Shown: piece by piece, positions 35,595-47,715 of the stretch | How positions within the stretch are numbered: the stretch's first letter is position 1 | How the letters are laid out: the number at the start of each line of letters is the position of its first letter | Assembly (NCBI GenBank): GCA_037577475.1 | Contig: CM075187.1 | Coordinates: 25,087,310 to 25,151,309 of the forward strand | Reading direction: 5' to 3' | Length of the DNA: 64,000 nt | Source of the DNA: Chaunax sp. Z400 | Lineage: Eukaryota > Chordata > Actinopteri > Lophiiformes > Chaunacidae | The notes under the pieces: model-generated | Seen by the model: the letters and a program-made list of their open reading frames with translations, nothing else | Databases searched by the model: none | Told to the model about the DNA's origin: nothing | Program-made: the position numbers and the translations under genes

Positions 35595-36145
35595 TAGGCC
35601 TGTCAAGGTTGAACAATCCCTTTTATTTTTATTAAACCCAAATCTGTAACTGAAACATCAGCCATGCAACATGAGGAATGGATGCAAAATAGATGTATTT
35701 TTCATGATGGAAGTAAAATTAGGATATGAAAAATGATGTTAAAGAAGGTGGAAAAGATGGATTCATCCACATCTGCTCCAAAATTCCATGGATCTTTCTC
35801 TGGCACATGCCTCACTATGACAAGTCTCATGGAAATCTGCCAAGTGTTTGATGCATGATTGATAAGAAAAAAATCTGGAAAAAATACTCATTATGTTAAA
35901 GAAAGTGATTCAATAAACATGCTTCTGTCCTTCTATCCGGATCTCATAGTTACTTGAAATCTGTCCAATAGGTTTTTGTTTTGTGATTCTGTTAACAGAC
36001 AGGAAAAAAGAAACGATATACAAACAAATGGAAAACATAAAAAGAGACAATGATAATAGTAATGTGTTCTGTCTGCTCTGTAAAGTGAATGTAATGGATC
36101 TGGTGTGGGCTTTTTGTCGCTGCACTGTAGCACAACAAATCCTGA

Positions 36146-36171
36146 GAAGGAGAGTTTTTACACTCTCCTTC
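36146..36171. repeat. Hairpin, 10-bp perfect stem, 6-nt loop
   Basis: GAAGGAGAGT (36146-36155) and ACTCTCCTTC (36162-36171) are perfectly complementary around TTTTAC. It resembles a bacterial terminator shape, but nothing here is bacterial. Confidence 0.85.
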
Positions 36172-38499
36172 AGAGCGCCACAGTGACATCTACATCATGA
36201 TTCTCACCTTTCAATCATTGTTCTGTATCTGACACCTTATGACACACAACCTGAAGTAAGGTTCAAGTGCAGATTGATAGAAACATCTTTATTCTCTCAT
36301 TCTCTGTGGTGGATTTTTGTATTTTCTGAAAGGAAACACCTTGTATGTTGTGATTCCTCAAGTAATTGAAACAGGAAGATTTTATTAGAGCCTGCAAAGT
36401 CCAGCTGAGCTCTCAGTCCACCAATGGCACAGCACTGTCAGCCATGAACAGCGGCCTATTACCGGGGTTGTTCAAATACCTGCCTGTATATACATTCTAG
36501 TGTATAGTATATGTCACAGCCAGCAGGAACCCTGAAAATACATTTTGTAATAAGAATCAAATGGACATTTGTGGCAATATTCATGCCCTTGAACACTTCA
36601 ACCGTCATATTTCAAGACGGCTGCTTAAAATGTTAATAGTGAATTCAGAAATTCATCACTGTTGTGTAACGTAAGAGTCAGAACATCATGCTGTTGGACT
36701 GCATGTGGGAGATTTTTGAGGCCCTGTTCACACGGCATCGTTTCCAAAATGATCCGCGTACACACGGATCCACAAACACGACTGAAAACATCTGCAGCAC
36801 AAGCAAAATATTTTTGTTGCTGTTCTGGCCATAGTAGGCTGTCTGCTGTGTCCGCGACAAAGGCTGGCAGGGACCGTACCAGACATGCACGAAGCTGGGT
36901 TGCTGTTTAGTTTAATTGAATTTACTTGACTATTACCAGTTCAGCAATGCTAAGTTGTGTCCCTCCAGAGGGTCATGGTGATGTGATGTTCTGACAACAA
37001 CCTATGACACCCTCCTTCTCCACAAAGAAGTGTGTGTTGAGTTAACTCATGTCTATGCAGCAGACCAGAGAGAGACATTTTGTAAAAGTCATTGTGTGTT
37101 CAGCTCGCTGTGCTTTTGTAGATTGTAGATTAATCTGTGTGGTTTCATCAGTGAAGTAAGATGTAGGGCCATAGACCGGGATACGCCTATTTAAAAGCTC
37201 CTCCACAACAAACTGACACGATCAGTTCCTCTTTTATGTCTTCCTTCATCTGCAGTCACTTCAATTCCTTCACCTTTTTCACAAATATTAATCTTTTTGG
37301 TGGCTTTGTCACGAATCCTTCAGGGACAAAGAGTAAAAGCAGAAACAGCTTTTAAAGGCTATCGACTCCAGACACATCTATAGGTGAGTATCCCTGTTGA
37401 AATGGAGATTTCAGTCCCTGCTATGCTGCGCTGACGTGCCAAGTCAAACTGAGTCAAGCCAAGACGTGTATGGAAAAGTCCTCCCAAACCTCCTCTCAGC
37501 TGGTCTCAGTGAAAACACCTTTGGTTTGAAGTCCAAATACGGTTTAAGGGAAAGGAATGCTTTTGTTTTTGTCTATTACGAGTGCTATTTGCTCTTTGCC
37601 TCCTAGCTAACTGATCAGGATTAAAATGGAAGTCAGCATTGTCAATTAGACCAGAATAAAAATATACTTGAAATAAATGATACAGTGGTATCATTTTTTT
37701 CAGTGCACAATGCCTGTGCACCTGTCTAGATCATTTAATATCCCAGCTGAATGACCTAGTTGGTTAAATATTTGATTAGCATCATGCTGGAGTGGCCCAC
37801 GGAGTTTGTGATGGCATCCTGATCCCTGATCGCTATCTACACAACATGGTCCAGATGCACTGTGCCTGCATGCTTCAATGATTACAGACCATTGAAAGCC
37901 CTCTACATGCCTGCATGAGGCTATCAACGGCCACAATTACTTTGCTGCGAGACTTTCCGCACTTCAAACAAAATGCCAAGACTGCAGAGCCTGAGCAGAT
38001 AAGATAAAGACGAGATCAAACTCCTATTTTCTCCTTATCAGACGGCTACTGGCTGCTGGAATGATTGTAGCGGTTTGTTAAGGGCTGACCCTCATAGAGA
38101 TCAAATGTATTGTCATGCACCCTGTGAAGTTATGAAATTATCATTAAAATTCACATTTCCTTCAATCTATATGAGAAAATCAAAATCCAAGGTATAATGT
38201 GGTAACACAGCCGAATGGAAACTAAAACAGCCACTCACTCTTACAGCCATGGTTCAATGTGCAGAGGCAGCACAGTTCAAGTATTCCTGCAGTGTTTATA
38301 CCTTGTTTTTGTGAGTGCTGCCACTTCATCAGGAGAGCCACTGATCTTTCTGTTGTTTTATTTGGGGGGAAAAGACCAAGCCTGGCCCCCTGCTGTTCCC
38401 GGTGCTGCTGTAATTATTCTGTTGTTTGAGGAATATTCAGCCTGACATTTTGTATTCCCTTTGCAAGGCTGAGAGAATGGAACAAAAGCATGCATTATG
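36172..38499. other. Non-coding stretch, possible small repeats
   Basis: 36720-36800 (CCCTGTTCACACGGCATCG and ACACACGGATCC) resembles a common fish non-autonomous element, but its ends are not visible. 37970-38060 has an AGATAAGATAAAGA pair of GATA motifs in repeat-free sequence. No gene. Confidence 0.25.
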
Positions 38500-38517
38500 G
38501 CTTGCCACGTGGCAAGC
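38500..38517. promoter_or_regulatory. 18-bp perfect palindrome with CACGTG E-box
   Basis: GCTTGCCACGTGGCAAGC is its own reverse complement and centres on CACGTG, a bHLH-type binding core. It lies in repeat-free sequence (38210-38700). Function is inferred from the motif only. Confidence 0.4.
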
Positions 38518-38989
38518 GTATTGCTTTGGATGTATATGTCTTGGTTTTTACTGAGCTGGACTGCACGGTTTGATTGTTGCCAGGCTGCATTTGACACGAT
38601 GTTTGTTGTGTTTAAGCCCGTTGTTACGTGCTTTGTTTTCAGCCGTGTGTAATCATGCAGAAAATACTGTGGAAATATCAGAATTATTCTTATAGTAGCT
38701 GCAGAGCTTTTGTCATTGTATGCAGTCTGCACATGCCAGTACATACAGTACCTGTATAAATTCAGTGTTAGTTTAAGTAGCAGGCTGACTAATGAATGCA
38801 TGTGAGAAGTTCCTGCATGGAGCACAGTCAACATAGGAGTGAGTCTGTACTGTATTACAATCAGATATAAAGCTCTGGGGTATTAACTCACTCATTCTTT
38901 CATCTTACCACTAGGAGTCCTCTGAAGCGGCCCTAAAGGCCCATATATGGTCATTCTATGTATGTAAACTGATACATCCGTCCATATAT

Positions 38990-39365
38990 GGTCCATTAGT
39001 CAACGCCTTCATACTTCTGTACGTCCTTTATGTTGACATTGATGCCCCTGCAGGAGGCCAGTGAATTGTCTAAAGTTTCGACAACAAATATGGTGATGGT
39101 CGTGATTATATACGTAGTAAATAAAAAATGGCAAAAGTGGAGGTAATGATGTAAGCGGTGGTAGTCTGTGAGATCATTAGGTACATCAATACTTAAGGAC
39201 AGAGTTTTTTTTCACTTTTTCACTTCACCTTTTTCCATACGCATTTGTTGTGCTTTGCTTGAATTGTATCGTTACCGGATAACGTACAGGATGAAACCAG
39301 AAGACGTGTTGAAGGCTCCGTCCATATCCGTCTTTAACAAAGAGCGTAAATGGGCCTCCCTTAAT
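38990..39365 (+). repeat. Small DNA-element copy, inverted partner of 24690
   Basis: Shares ordered blocks with the minus strand of 24690-25060: CGACAACAAATATGGTGATG, ACGTAGTAAATAAAAAATGG, GGAGGTAATGATGTAAGCGG, GTCTGTGAGATCATTAGGTA, and the TTTTTTTTCACTTTTTCACT stretch followed by TTGCTTGAATTGTA. The matching 66-69-codon frames starting MRS are passengers of this repeat and not conserved genes. Confidence 0.6.
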
Positions 39366-42300
39366 TCCTCCTGAGAACTTCTCACAAAGCTACTGAGGAA
39401 CTGAGATGAACTCGACCTGATTGCTTATGGATGACAACATGTTGCATATGAAAGAACTCACAGTAAAGCTGTTTCCATCCACCAATTTGTACCTGCATTT
39501 TCAATTTCATCATAAAAAACAACCCTGGGTATTAGAAAAAAGTCAAAACATCATTATGTTTACAGTGTCGCTAAGTTTGTCTGGAATCTGTAGAGAAGCC
39601 TGCTGCATCCTGGTTGGGTTATTTGTGTTTTACAGCATTTTTGCTTGCTTGGTGGTCGTGTGACTAAATCCATCCTGTCATAGCGTCATTGTGATGTTAT
39701 TCTAAGCTGGTTTAATTGCGAGCACTGAAGGTGTAAAATATAAGGCGTTCTGGATTACAGTGTCAAATTAACTGATATCTTTATAAACAACTTTTGTGCA
39801 GATCCACAGCCAACAGATACAACAATTGTTATTTTGTTGTATTCCTGACAGATTTCAACCTTAAAAAAAACTTTGCTGCTACCATGGTAACCAAGTGTGT
39901 CACCAAATTAACCAAAAAAACTGAGCGGAGCAGAGGTGTTGTGTTTTGACAAGGCTGGGAAGTCTGACTCTTAATCAATGCATTAGACAAGAAGGACCGA
40001 ACAGCCTATGAGGATAATTTGACAAGCCGAGACAAAGACAGAGACGACCTCTGTCCTGTCCTGCACTCTGTCATTATACAGAAGCGGACATGAAGGGCTT
40101 TAACCCTCACTTGAGTAAAGTTAATCAACAAATTGGCTGCTCAGTTTTAATGATCTCATTAATCCAGTTTAGAATTTTATTATTAAATGTCTCAACCACA
40201 TTTGAAAATAGCATAGAATTAACATTATAGCTGCGTTTAAAGAGTCCAGAGTCCTCACAGTCAGAACAGTCTCACTACTTCTGGTTTGTAGATATTGCTA
40301 AAATGCAGGAATTACCCACATCTCATTTTTACACGTTGCACTTGAAACTGTCCAGATTTGCCACAGTTTAATTATCTTATGTAATATTTTATGTATGCAT
40401 ACCTTGTGTGTCTGTTTCCTAAAGGAAACATGCAACTCTAAAAGAACTGTGTGGCCTAGTGGACTGTAACGCTTAGGGACTTTGGGGTGTTGCCATTTAT
40501 AGATCAGGCCTCCCCAAAATGAATGCCCTTTATTTGCCAGAGCTCAATCAGATTTCATTCAATTATCTTCCAGTCCAGATAAGGGTTGTAAAATTTTTAC
40601 AAATCGTGATCAATGTCCTTGACAAGAAAGAAGGAACAGGAATGCCCCAACTGGTTCATCTGCATCATTGGTTTATACATTGATCATGTCCTTGGTATGA
40701 AATCAATTCGAATACAGTTCCCCGACTGTGATGTGGTTCATTTACCATGAAAACAATTTGTTTAATGCATTTGTTACAACTGTAGCTCATGCTGCAAGTA
40801 AAACTCACATGCACTTCATTTGTAACATCAGTTTAATTTCTCCAGACTTGTTTTTTCTATTGAAAGCATCGAATGTAGGTGGTTTGTCTAAAGAAACAAA
40901 AAACAAAACAAAAAAGAAAACAGCTAAAAACAGTAAAAACAAATGAAAGAAATTAAAGCGACTCTCCCCTACTCTTTTCTCAGGACATTGCTTCGTTTGA
41001 ATATTAGTTATTTAGCAATGGTGGCCATAATAATATGTAATTATTGTACACTCTGTGGGTGATGAAATGATCACTATATATTTCTTTACACTAATCAAAT
41101 ATACTCAGTTTGTTATCTTTAACTCAATTAAAATAAGAGGAGTGTTTGGAAACAATAAAAGTAATGGAGAATATTAAGCATTTATAATTCATAGCTGAGA
41201 CTGCTTGATTGAAATGCATTTTTACACCAGCGTCACTGTATAATTAGTTTAGAGTTAATTTAAAATGTAGCATTATTAGATTACATTGTTCAAAGGAACT
41301 GATTAGGTTTTCATGTAGGTGATCTGAGGGATTTTAAAAACGTCTGCTTTGACTAAACCTTTTGTGCCAGTTTGGAAACAACTGCTGCCTTAATTTTTCA
41401 ACCATTCTTTGCTACTCATCCCCGTCAAAGCAAAGTGATAAACGTCCAATGAAAGCACCTTTATGTCTCTGACAAACAGCTTTGCAGTGAAGCACTGGGA
41501 CCAAAATATGGACAGATGAGGAACCAAAAGTAAAATGACCTCCAATCTGCTCTAAAGGTGCCTCTCACCCCTGCAGCTCTGAATCATTCCTCATATACTC
41601 CCCCACGTGTTCATGTTTCACAGTAAATGCCCTGCGGCTCTGATGTATTGGGGGGGGTTTGAAGCGAAGCTGTTCAAGTCTGTGTGCAACATCAAACAAG
41701 CCTTACAAAGATGCACTCTGATCCTCTGTCAGGCTTTCCTCCTGTATGGTAAAGTGATCACAGGAGGGAGAGCTTGAGGAGCTGCTACATGACATACGGT
41801 GTTTGTCTTCATTGGGGTCCAGCAACATCTGAGGAGAGGCAAGTCTCACATGTTGAGAATGTTTTAGTTGTTGGGAACGAGGGGATGCAAAGAAGGGAAT
41901 ACTTATTCACAGCATAATGAAATTATGGCTCCATCTTAAGAGGAAAAACACGCTTTTATTCTGTTCTGGATCATGTTTATGAAGCATATCTCAGAGTTGG
42001 AAATGACTCCTGTCTGCCCCAAAATTCACACATTTTTGTCTCTAGTCTCAGGACTAGGATTAACAGCATTTCATCCGCTTTCTTATATGAGGAAATGAAT
42101 CCTATGTTTGCTGATACTTAAGAGAGATTCTGTCAGAAGGAAGATTTGGAAAGTGTTGGTGAGCTTATTAAAAGGTAGTTTAGTGTCTTGTCTTTGAGAC
42201 TGACTGTGAGATGCAGAGATCACACAACGTCTTTTCCCAGTGGTAATACTTCTTTTTTAAACAGGGAAAATTCAGCTATGCAACCATGATTTTCATGTCA

Positions 42301-42645
42301 GAACCAACAATTTCAGTAGTCGTGAATCAAACATTGAGCTCCTTATACAGATAATGAACACAACAAGGATCACCTAACGTTTCAAGTGTCTTTTCTCCAG
42401 GTAAAATACAGATGAGATTTAAGGCACTAAGAATTGTCCACACCCGGATACAAACCCTTGAATATGTCACACTTGTGCAACAAGATCTCAAGCACCCAGA
42501 TGCAGACTCTTGAGTCAGAGCTGGTGCAGTTCGATATTATAGATTTTATTAACAGAAAATATATGTTGCTGTTGTTCTCCGCAGTAACCGGTGCTGCCTT
42601 GGACCCCCTCCTCTTCCTGCTACGTAGCAAAGATGGTGATCATTA
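39366..42645. other. Long non-coding stretch, nothing recognised
   Basis: About 3.3 kb. Low-complexity AAAACAAAAC text at 40895-40945 and a run of eight Gs near 41651 are the only simple features. No gene seen. Confidence 0.4.
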
Positions 42646-42649
42646 AGTG

Positions 42650-42800
42650 TCCATCGTTCCACACTCAATTCATGGATTGTTTTGAGTATGCCATCCGGGT
42701 ACTTATAGTATACTGCATTTTGGCAAACTTTGTGGTGTGAACGCACTTATACATTCAAACTGGCCCGTTTGAGTATGGAAGTATGAGATTTGGGACACAG
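42650..42800 (+). repeat. Non-autonomous DNA element fragment (possible)
   Basis: TTTTGAGTATGCCATCCGGG, CTTATAGTATACTGC and the end GAGATTTGGGACACAGC resemble a widespread short fish element. No clear terminal repeats or target duplication could be seen. Confidence 0.35.
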
Positions 42801-43895
42801 CATAAGTGATTTATTGGTTATTATAAAAGAGATCAACTGATAGCACATCCAATTCTCTATTAAACTCACCACTGCAGGCTGTGGCCTGAAGGCGTAAGCT
42901 GAACAGCCAAATCATATTAATTTGGAGACAATGACATGCTGACATGCTGGATAGCTAGATAGTCTTGTTGTGAAACATATTATCAATTACATAGTACTAT
43001 TTGTCAACTTTAAACAGTGTTATTGACTTGAATCTGGCTAACATAGCATTAGCTTTCGGACTCATACCTGAGCCAAAGGCTTCTATAAGATGAGCAGCCT
43101 AGAAATATCTCCTGGGGTCTATCTAAGGTTTGTCTTTTTTGTTGGAGTAGTAAACAACATTTGGCATTGGAACTTTATAGCATGGTAATGATTGTTCCAA
43201 GTAGTTGTCAAACCCTCATGCGTTACCATGGAGTTATTATAGCATGTGAATAAAATAAATTTTGATTGCATAACTAAAAAAATACAAATAAATGATCTTA
43301 CTTTTTATCTTTGGAACGTATCCCTGGTATAAAACAGGATAATGCTCTTTAAGTTGTCCATAATCTGATATTGGAAACATAAATCATTCTTGTCCTCTCT
43401 GGAGGTATGGTTTGTTTGTTATAGGTTAACAGTCAACATGTCTATGTAAGTGACTGTGAAATGGCTGTAAATATAAGCTTGAACCTTTTTCCTACACGAT
43501 AGAAATAAGATTAAATGGTGTGATTACGCTTTCATTCAACCTGGATGCCCAGGATTTCTAATGACTATTTTCCTTCATTTTACAAAAACCATGAAAGACC
43601 TCATCTTGACCTCTTACATCCAGTCACAATTCCTACTTGAGAGTGACCCTGCCTCCCAAAGCTCTCTCTAATCCCTTGGCCCCATGCACTGAGCCTCCAT
43701 TTTTGCAATTCCTAGTGAGTGATGTTCTAGAGGGCCAAGATGCTGTTCAGCCATCTGAAACAGAGTCAACTGAAGGTCAGGCTTAAACTCAAGTGTTATG
43801 CTGGAGGGCACCAGCTAGAGAGAGCAAGACGGAGACAAAAAAAGAGAGTCTATTATACAGCACATTAAAAACTGAGATTTAATTTCCCATAATTA
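42801..43895. other. Non-coding stretch, nothing recognised
   Basis: No supported feature. Confidence 0.4.
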
Positions 43896-43901
43896 GATGG
43901 T

Positions 43902-43990
43902 AAAGGTACAGTATGTGGGAATTAGTGGCATTTAAAGAACAACTAAATGAATACCTCTCACTTTGTAGAGCCAACTAGTGTTTAATGCAC
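43902..43990 (+). repeat. Short non-autonomous DNA element fragment
   Basis: TAAAGGTACAGTATGTGGGA then ATTAGTGGCATTTA and AATGAATACCTCTCACTTTG match my memory of a common fish element beginning AAAGGTACAGTRTGTAGAA. Only the outer parts remain. Confidence 0.45.
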
Positions 43991-44254
43991 AGATATTTAA
44001 ACCAAGAAAAGCTACTTATGACAAAGTGCAATTCTGAATATAAACATCTCAGTCAAACAACGCACAAGTTTGAGCTGTTTATTATCGCAGCAGCAGAACA
44101 TACAATAATTTGGTCGTTTAGAGAATACATACGTATATTCAAGTTCATCTTCATTTTAAATATCCCGTGTGGAGTGTTTATCCACGACACAAGGCACACT
44201 GTTCCGTTTAAAGTATAAAAAGCCTCTATTCTCACATGGCTATATAGGCACTAA

Positions 44255-44775
44255 AAACATGCTGCTGACCTACGTGTTTCAGCTCCATGAGCCTTCATCA
44301 GGGTGTCAGACTGTAGACATACGTTATTATAGCGACATCAATCAGTAAATACATCACTTTACATAACACAATAATTAATATTACAGAGAGAATTTAAACA
44401 TGCCAAGGCAAAAATATAAATAATAATATAATATAAATATAAACAACAAATAAAGCAAAAAAGGAAAAGAAAAACTATAAGGCAAAATGTTGGTTGCCCA
44501 GTAGAACAACAACAATAATAATAATTATTATTATTACTACTATTATTGGGACAGATATGTGTACACTTTAATAATTACCCACAATACATAATATGTACAC
44601 CACTTAGAGTCATAATATCTAAGACCTGAAACAAGAAGAACAACTCTAACCTCCCAGAGAAAAGGGGAAAAATCAAGGTCTTCATTGAGACCAGGAAAAG
44701 TTGTGGCTTTAAGAGTGACTATCCAAAAGGTTTCCCTTGGGCCTGTCACACAGAGCAACACTGTGGCCCATTTCT
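44255..44775 (-). mobile_element. Penelope-like retroelement 3' remnant
   Basis: On the minus strand, 44757 down to 44664 reads CVTGPRETFWIVTLKATTFP then GLNEDLDFSPFL. The FWI...L...GLNED pattern matches the end of the GIY-YIG domain of Penelope-like elements. About 350 bp further, 44260-44310 holds the tail signature (in reverse) CCTACGTGTTTCAGCTCCAT then GAGCCTTCATCAGGGTG. Two AT-rich triplet tracts lie between. No RT is left. Confidence 0.55.
44507..44548. repeat. (AAC)n(AAT)n(ATT)n tract, partly self-complementary
   Basis: ACAACAACAATAATAATAAT runs into its near-complement ATTATTATTATTACTACTAT, so the tract can fold on itself. Confidence 0.9.
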
Positions 44776-45284
44776 CAGTTTTTGTTCAATAATGGAGAAC
44801 ATATATCAGATGGTACACACAATGCTTGTTAGTCGGATGCATTCATTGTTCACGTCTTTTCATTGGATTTGTTGACATTATTAAAAATACCACCAGAATT
44901 ATCCATTATTAAAAAGTAGCAATAAAGCAGTAATAAATAAGACTTGATTAAAAAACAAACATATCACGTTGAAATGTTCCTTAATACATTTTGCATTGAG
45001 CTGCCAGGAGTCATGCTCTTATCAGTCTCTCCATCTTGGCTCAAGGGCCAGAGTCCCTTATGAGAAACCTTTGCCTTACAATCTCCCAACTTTGATCCAA
45101 TACTGTTACTGAAGCTTTTATTGCCATTTGGACCTGATAGTGAGTTCTGCAAAATTGATAAGAGACCTCTGGTGTGAGGGAAATATCACGAGATGCCAGC
45201 GCTGCATTGATGCAATCATTGATCATTTATATTTGAAGCTGCGGTCAGCAAGAGCTTCAATTTTGGATTATTTTCGATTAAAGC

Positions 45285-45420
45285 TGCAGTAGGTAACCTG
45301 TATAAAAATATTTTCTAAAATGCTCACTATTTTTGCAATTGCATTTGCAATAATTCACCGTGTCTGAATTGAAACCACCAATCAGAGCCAGGAGGAGTGT
45401 CTGATGGAGTGCCAATCACT
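45285..45420 (+). repeat. Short non-autonomous DNA element fragment
   Basis: TTAAAGCTGCAGTAGGTAAC followed by TGTATAAAAATATTTTCTAA and, later, CCAATCAGAGCCAGGAGGAG is a layout I recognise from fish non-autonomous elements. The opposite end was not found, perhaps because another insertion (45421-45900) interrupts it. Confidence 0.45.
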
Positions 45421-45900
45421 CTCGTGGTGGGGAGGGGCTTTGGAGGCAGGGCTGGAGCCCAGTGTGGAGGGAGGCGAAGGGAACCGGAAGCTATAGCCCC
45501 ATTCAGACAACGTTTTCATTCCGGGCCTGTTGCGCCTTTATTCCGCCCCGACGTCTGTCTGAATGAAAGGAGGGTGTAATGGGGTGTCAGTTTGTTCCAC
45601 CTCTGTGACGCCTTGGGAGGTAGTAATAGCGCCGAAACGGACCTCTGTATGGATATAGTCCCTCTGCGTTGTGGAACCGGTGTGACGTTGTAGTAATATG
45701 TTCAGGTGTGTGTCCTACCTTGGGGGATTTAACGATGCAGTCGTAACAGGAAGTCCGTTATTTGAAGAACAAGCACAGAAGATGACCGCTAAACTGGGGA
45801 GATAATGAAATATATCAGCTTTTATGTTCCCTGTTGCGTCGTTCGTCATGCCTCTGAACATTGTGGAACGCCGGCATACACTGTGAACACACACACACCG
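45421..45900. other. CpG-rich block, probably a repeat
   Basis: About 480 bp with roughly 30 CpG sites (for example GCGCCGAAACGG, GTTGCGTCGTTCGTC), far above the window's background. The text CCATTCAGACAACG and CTGTCTGAATGAAAG near its left side suggests a decayed inverted-repeat element rather than a promoter, and no open frame or TATA-type start is linked to it. A promoter CpG island remains possible. Confidence 0.35.
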
Positions 45901-46400
45901 AGGTGGGCTCGTCCAGTTTGAACACACTGAAGGGGTCACAGAGAAGGGAATTCATTTCGGTACTGTTGCACAATGCCTGTTTGAAAGTGGCTTACGTCTT
46001 CTCAGTGTTACCGACTGCAGCTATAGTAGTGCAAATGTGTAGGGTAGCAAACTCATATTCAGAATTTATATAAACTGGTTGGTAGAAACATACCAGAATT
46101 TCCTCTCACTGGCTAAAATAATGACAGTACATTTGTCAGCTGAAAATATCACACATTTTCAAAGCTATTTCCTACAAAGAATGGTGCGCTGTGTAAAACA
46201 TTCATTAAAGAGACAAATGACAACATGTAGAGATAACAGAAGAGGTAAGGACACGCACAGTTAAAGTGACATTTTGAGTAATCACTGTCTTTCGTGTTAA
46301 AGAGTGTAATGGATTTAGTTCCTGTGTGGAAGCAGGAATGAGGATGTGCAGCAGGTTAACGCTGTACCTCAGTGAGACAGGAAGTAAGGATCGGTTGCTG

Positions 46401-46423
46401 TTATTTATTTATTTATTTATTTT
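46401..46423. repeat. (TTTA)n microsatellite
   Basis: Five TTTA/ATTT units. Confidence 0.95.
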
Positions 46424-46803
46424 GAAAAAGGGGTACTAGACAATGAAAACACTTTTGTTTTGTGGTTAACTATTCCTTTATTATAGTTCAAATGTGTCCA
46501 GATAATGAGACCAAGTCTCTGGTGCAGATGCATTTACATGAGCTCTTTATTCCATTAACGATTTGTCTGGTATCAGACTGAAATGTCAACTTGTTACTCT
46601 CTGATTCCATCAATCAGTAATCTCTATGGAGTGGCTGGATTCAAAGGTCTGGAGTGATTTAATGATTCAAATTTAGTATGATTCCCCTCATGTAACAATC
46701 CTTTCCTCTCCAGATTACATGTGTACCACTGATTTACTTTGGCAATTACATTTTGGAAAAAGCATAAATGCCACCAGGTTTATGTTTGTGGGAAATCTTG
46801 TCA

Positions 46804-47290
46804 ATCAGGGAAGTAAGTAAAATGTATTTATATCTATATCAGACATCACAAAGTGCCTTACAATATTAAACAAAATGACCACGAAAAGGTCATTGAGCAG
46901 AAACTTGTTTTTGTTGTTGTTGTTTTTTACCTCAGACAATCTGATAGATATATATCTGATAGACCTGATGATAGAAACGTGTGGCTGGTATCTAACCATT
47001 ACATTTCCATATGGTGTTCCACAGGGGGCAACAGAACATAAATCATATTTATCATTGCTGATTCTAAAAAGGCAGCAAAATGCCTCCGTGTCATCATAGA
47101 TAATAATTTAAACTTTAGATAGCACTTTGACCAAATCAGAAGATTGTGTTTAAACACAGAGTAATGACTTTGTCTTGCTCCTTCTGATGAAAACAAATCA
47201 TTAATACGTTGGTGGTCTCTCATTTGGACCATTGCTATGCTATTTTGAACAGGATTAAAATTAATTTACTGAAGTAAATAAGACCACATT
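46804..47290 (+). mobile_element. LINE fragments, mostly plus strand
   Basis: 46804-46860 (AAATGTATTTATATCTATAT then AAAGTGCCTTACA) looks like a LINE 3' end in minus orientation. From 46925 the plus strand carries RT pieces in two frames: ISDRPDDRNVW, then FPYGVPQGA (the GVPQG motif at about 47011-47028), then after a deletion CLRVIIDNNLNF and HFDQIRRLCLNTE, and LVVSHLDHCYAILNRIK. The YADD block is missing. The arrangement is a mosaic of two orientations, so either two insertions or an inversion. Confidence 0.65.
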
Positions 47291-47539
47291 AAACCCATAG
47301 GCCATGTATAGACCTAAGAAAAAAAACAGATTGCATTTAGGACATGTCCATTGAATGGAACATGAATTAAACCAACCTGCCAGGTTAAAAGTCAGGTGTG
47401 CCTGCACTCGTCTTTTTGCTGAGGGATAGGTAATCAATTGTCATCAACACATCCTCCCAATTTAGGCTGCAACAATTTCCCATCTTTCCTCAGCTTGTCA
47501 ATGCTACACATGGACATTGCTCCTGCATTTTCAGCCCCA

Positions 47540-47715
47540 CCATCACCTCGCCATCCACCTGTAGGCTCCAGTTATGGGTTCAAGAAGTTTTCTCATCACT
47601 CCCCAATATATCCATATGAACATATCTGCAGGGAGTGATGAGGTCGGAGCGTAGACACCAAACTCAAATGTTCTGCTGCTGCAATAATAAACATTTCAAA
47701 TTGTGAGTTGTCTGA
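47540..47715 (+). repeat. Hairpin-bearing dispersed repeat, copy 1
   Basis: Matches the minus strand of 54376-54540 along its length: GGTTCAAGAAGTTTTCTCAT, CACTCCCCAATATATCCAT, ACATATCTGCAGGGAGTGAT, CACCAAACTCAAATGTTCTG, AATAATAAACATTTCAAA. A perfect 12-bp stem (CTCATCACTCCC at 47592-47603, GGGAGTGATGAG at 47631-47642) encloses a 27-nt loop. An AATAAA lies near the end, so a retroelement LTR or 3' end is possible. A weak third match starts at 44062. Confidence 0.8.

Noticed and set aside
35394..35606. Ile/Leu-rich minus-strand frame (IIIIII, LLLLLL runs)
   Set aside because: It is a translation of AAT/AAC microsatellite DNA.
36146..36171. Rho-independent-terminator-like hairpin
   Set aside because: The stem and nearby T-run resemble one, but the DNA is eukaryotic and no transcription unit ends here.
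38358..38834. 158-codon minus-strand open frame
   Set aside because: No domain, lies in a block that looks regulatory, and the length is within chance for 64 kb.
24672..39374. Pair of similar small proteins starting MRS
   Set aside because: The similarity comes from two copies of a dispersed non-coding element, with frames diverging after about 30 residues.
44044..44090. Third copy of the hairpin-bearing repeat
   Set aside because: Only about 35 bp (GTTTATTATCGCAGCAGCAG region) match before similarity is lost, too short to annotate separately.
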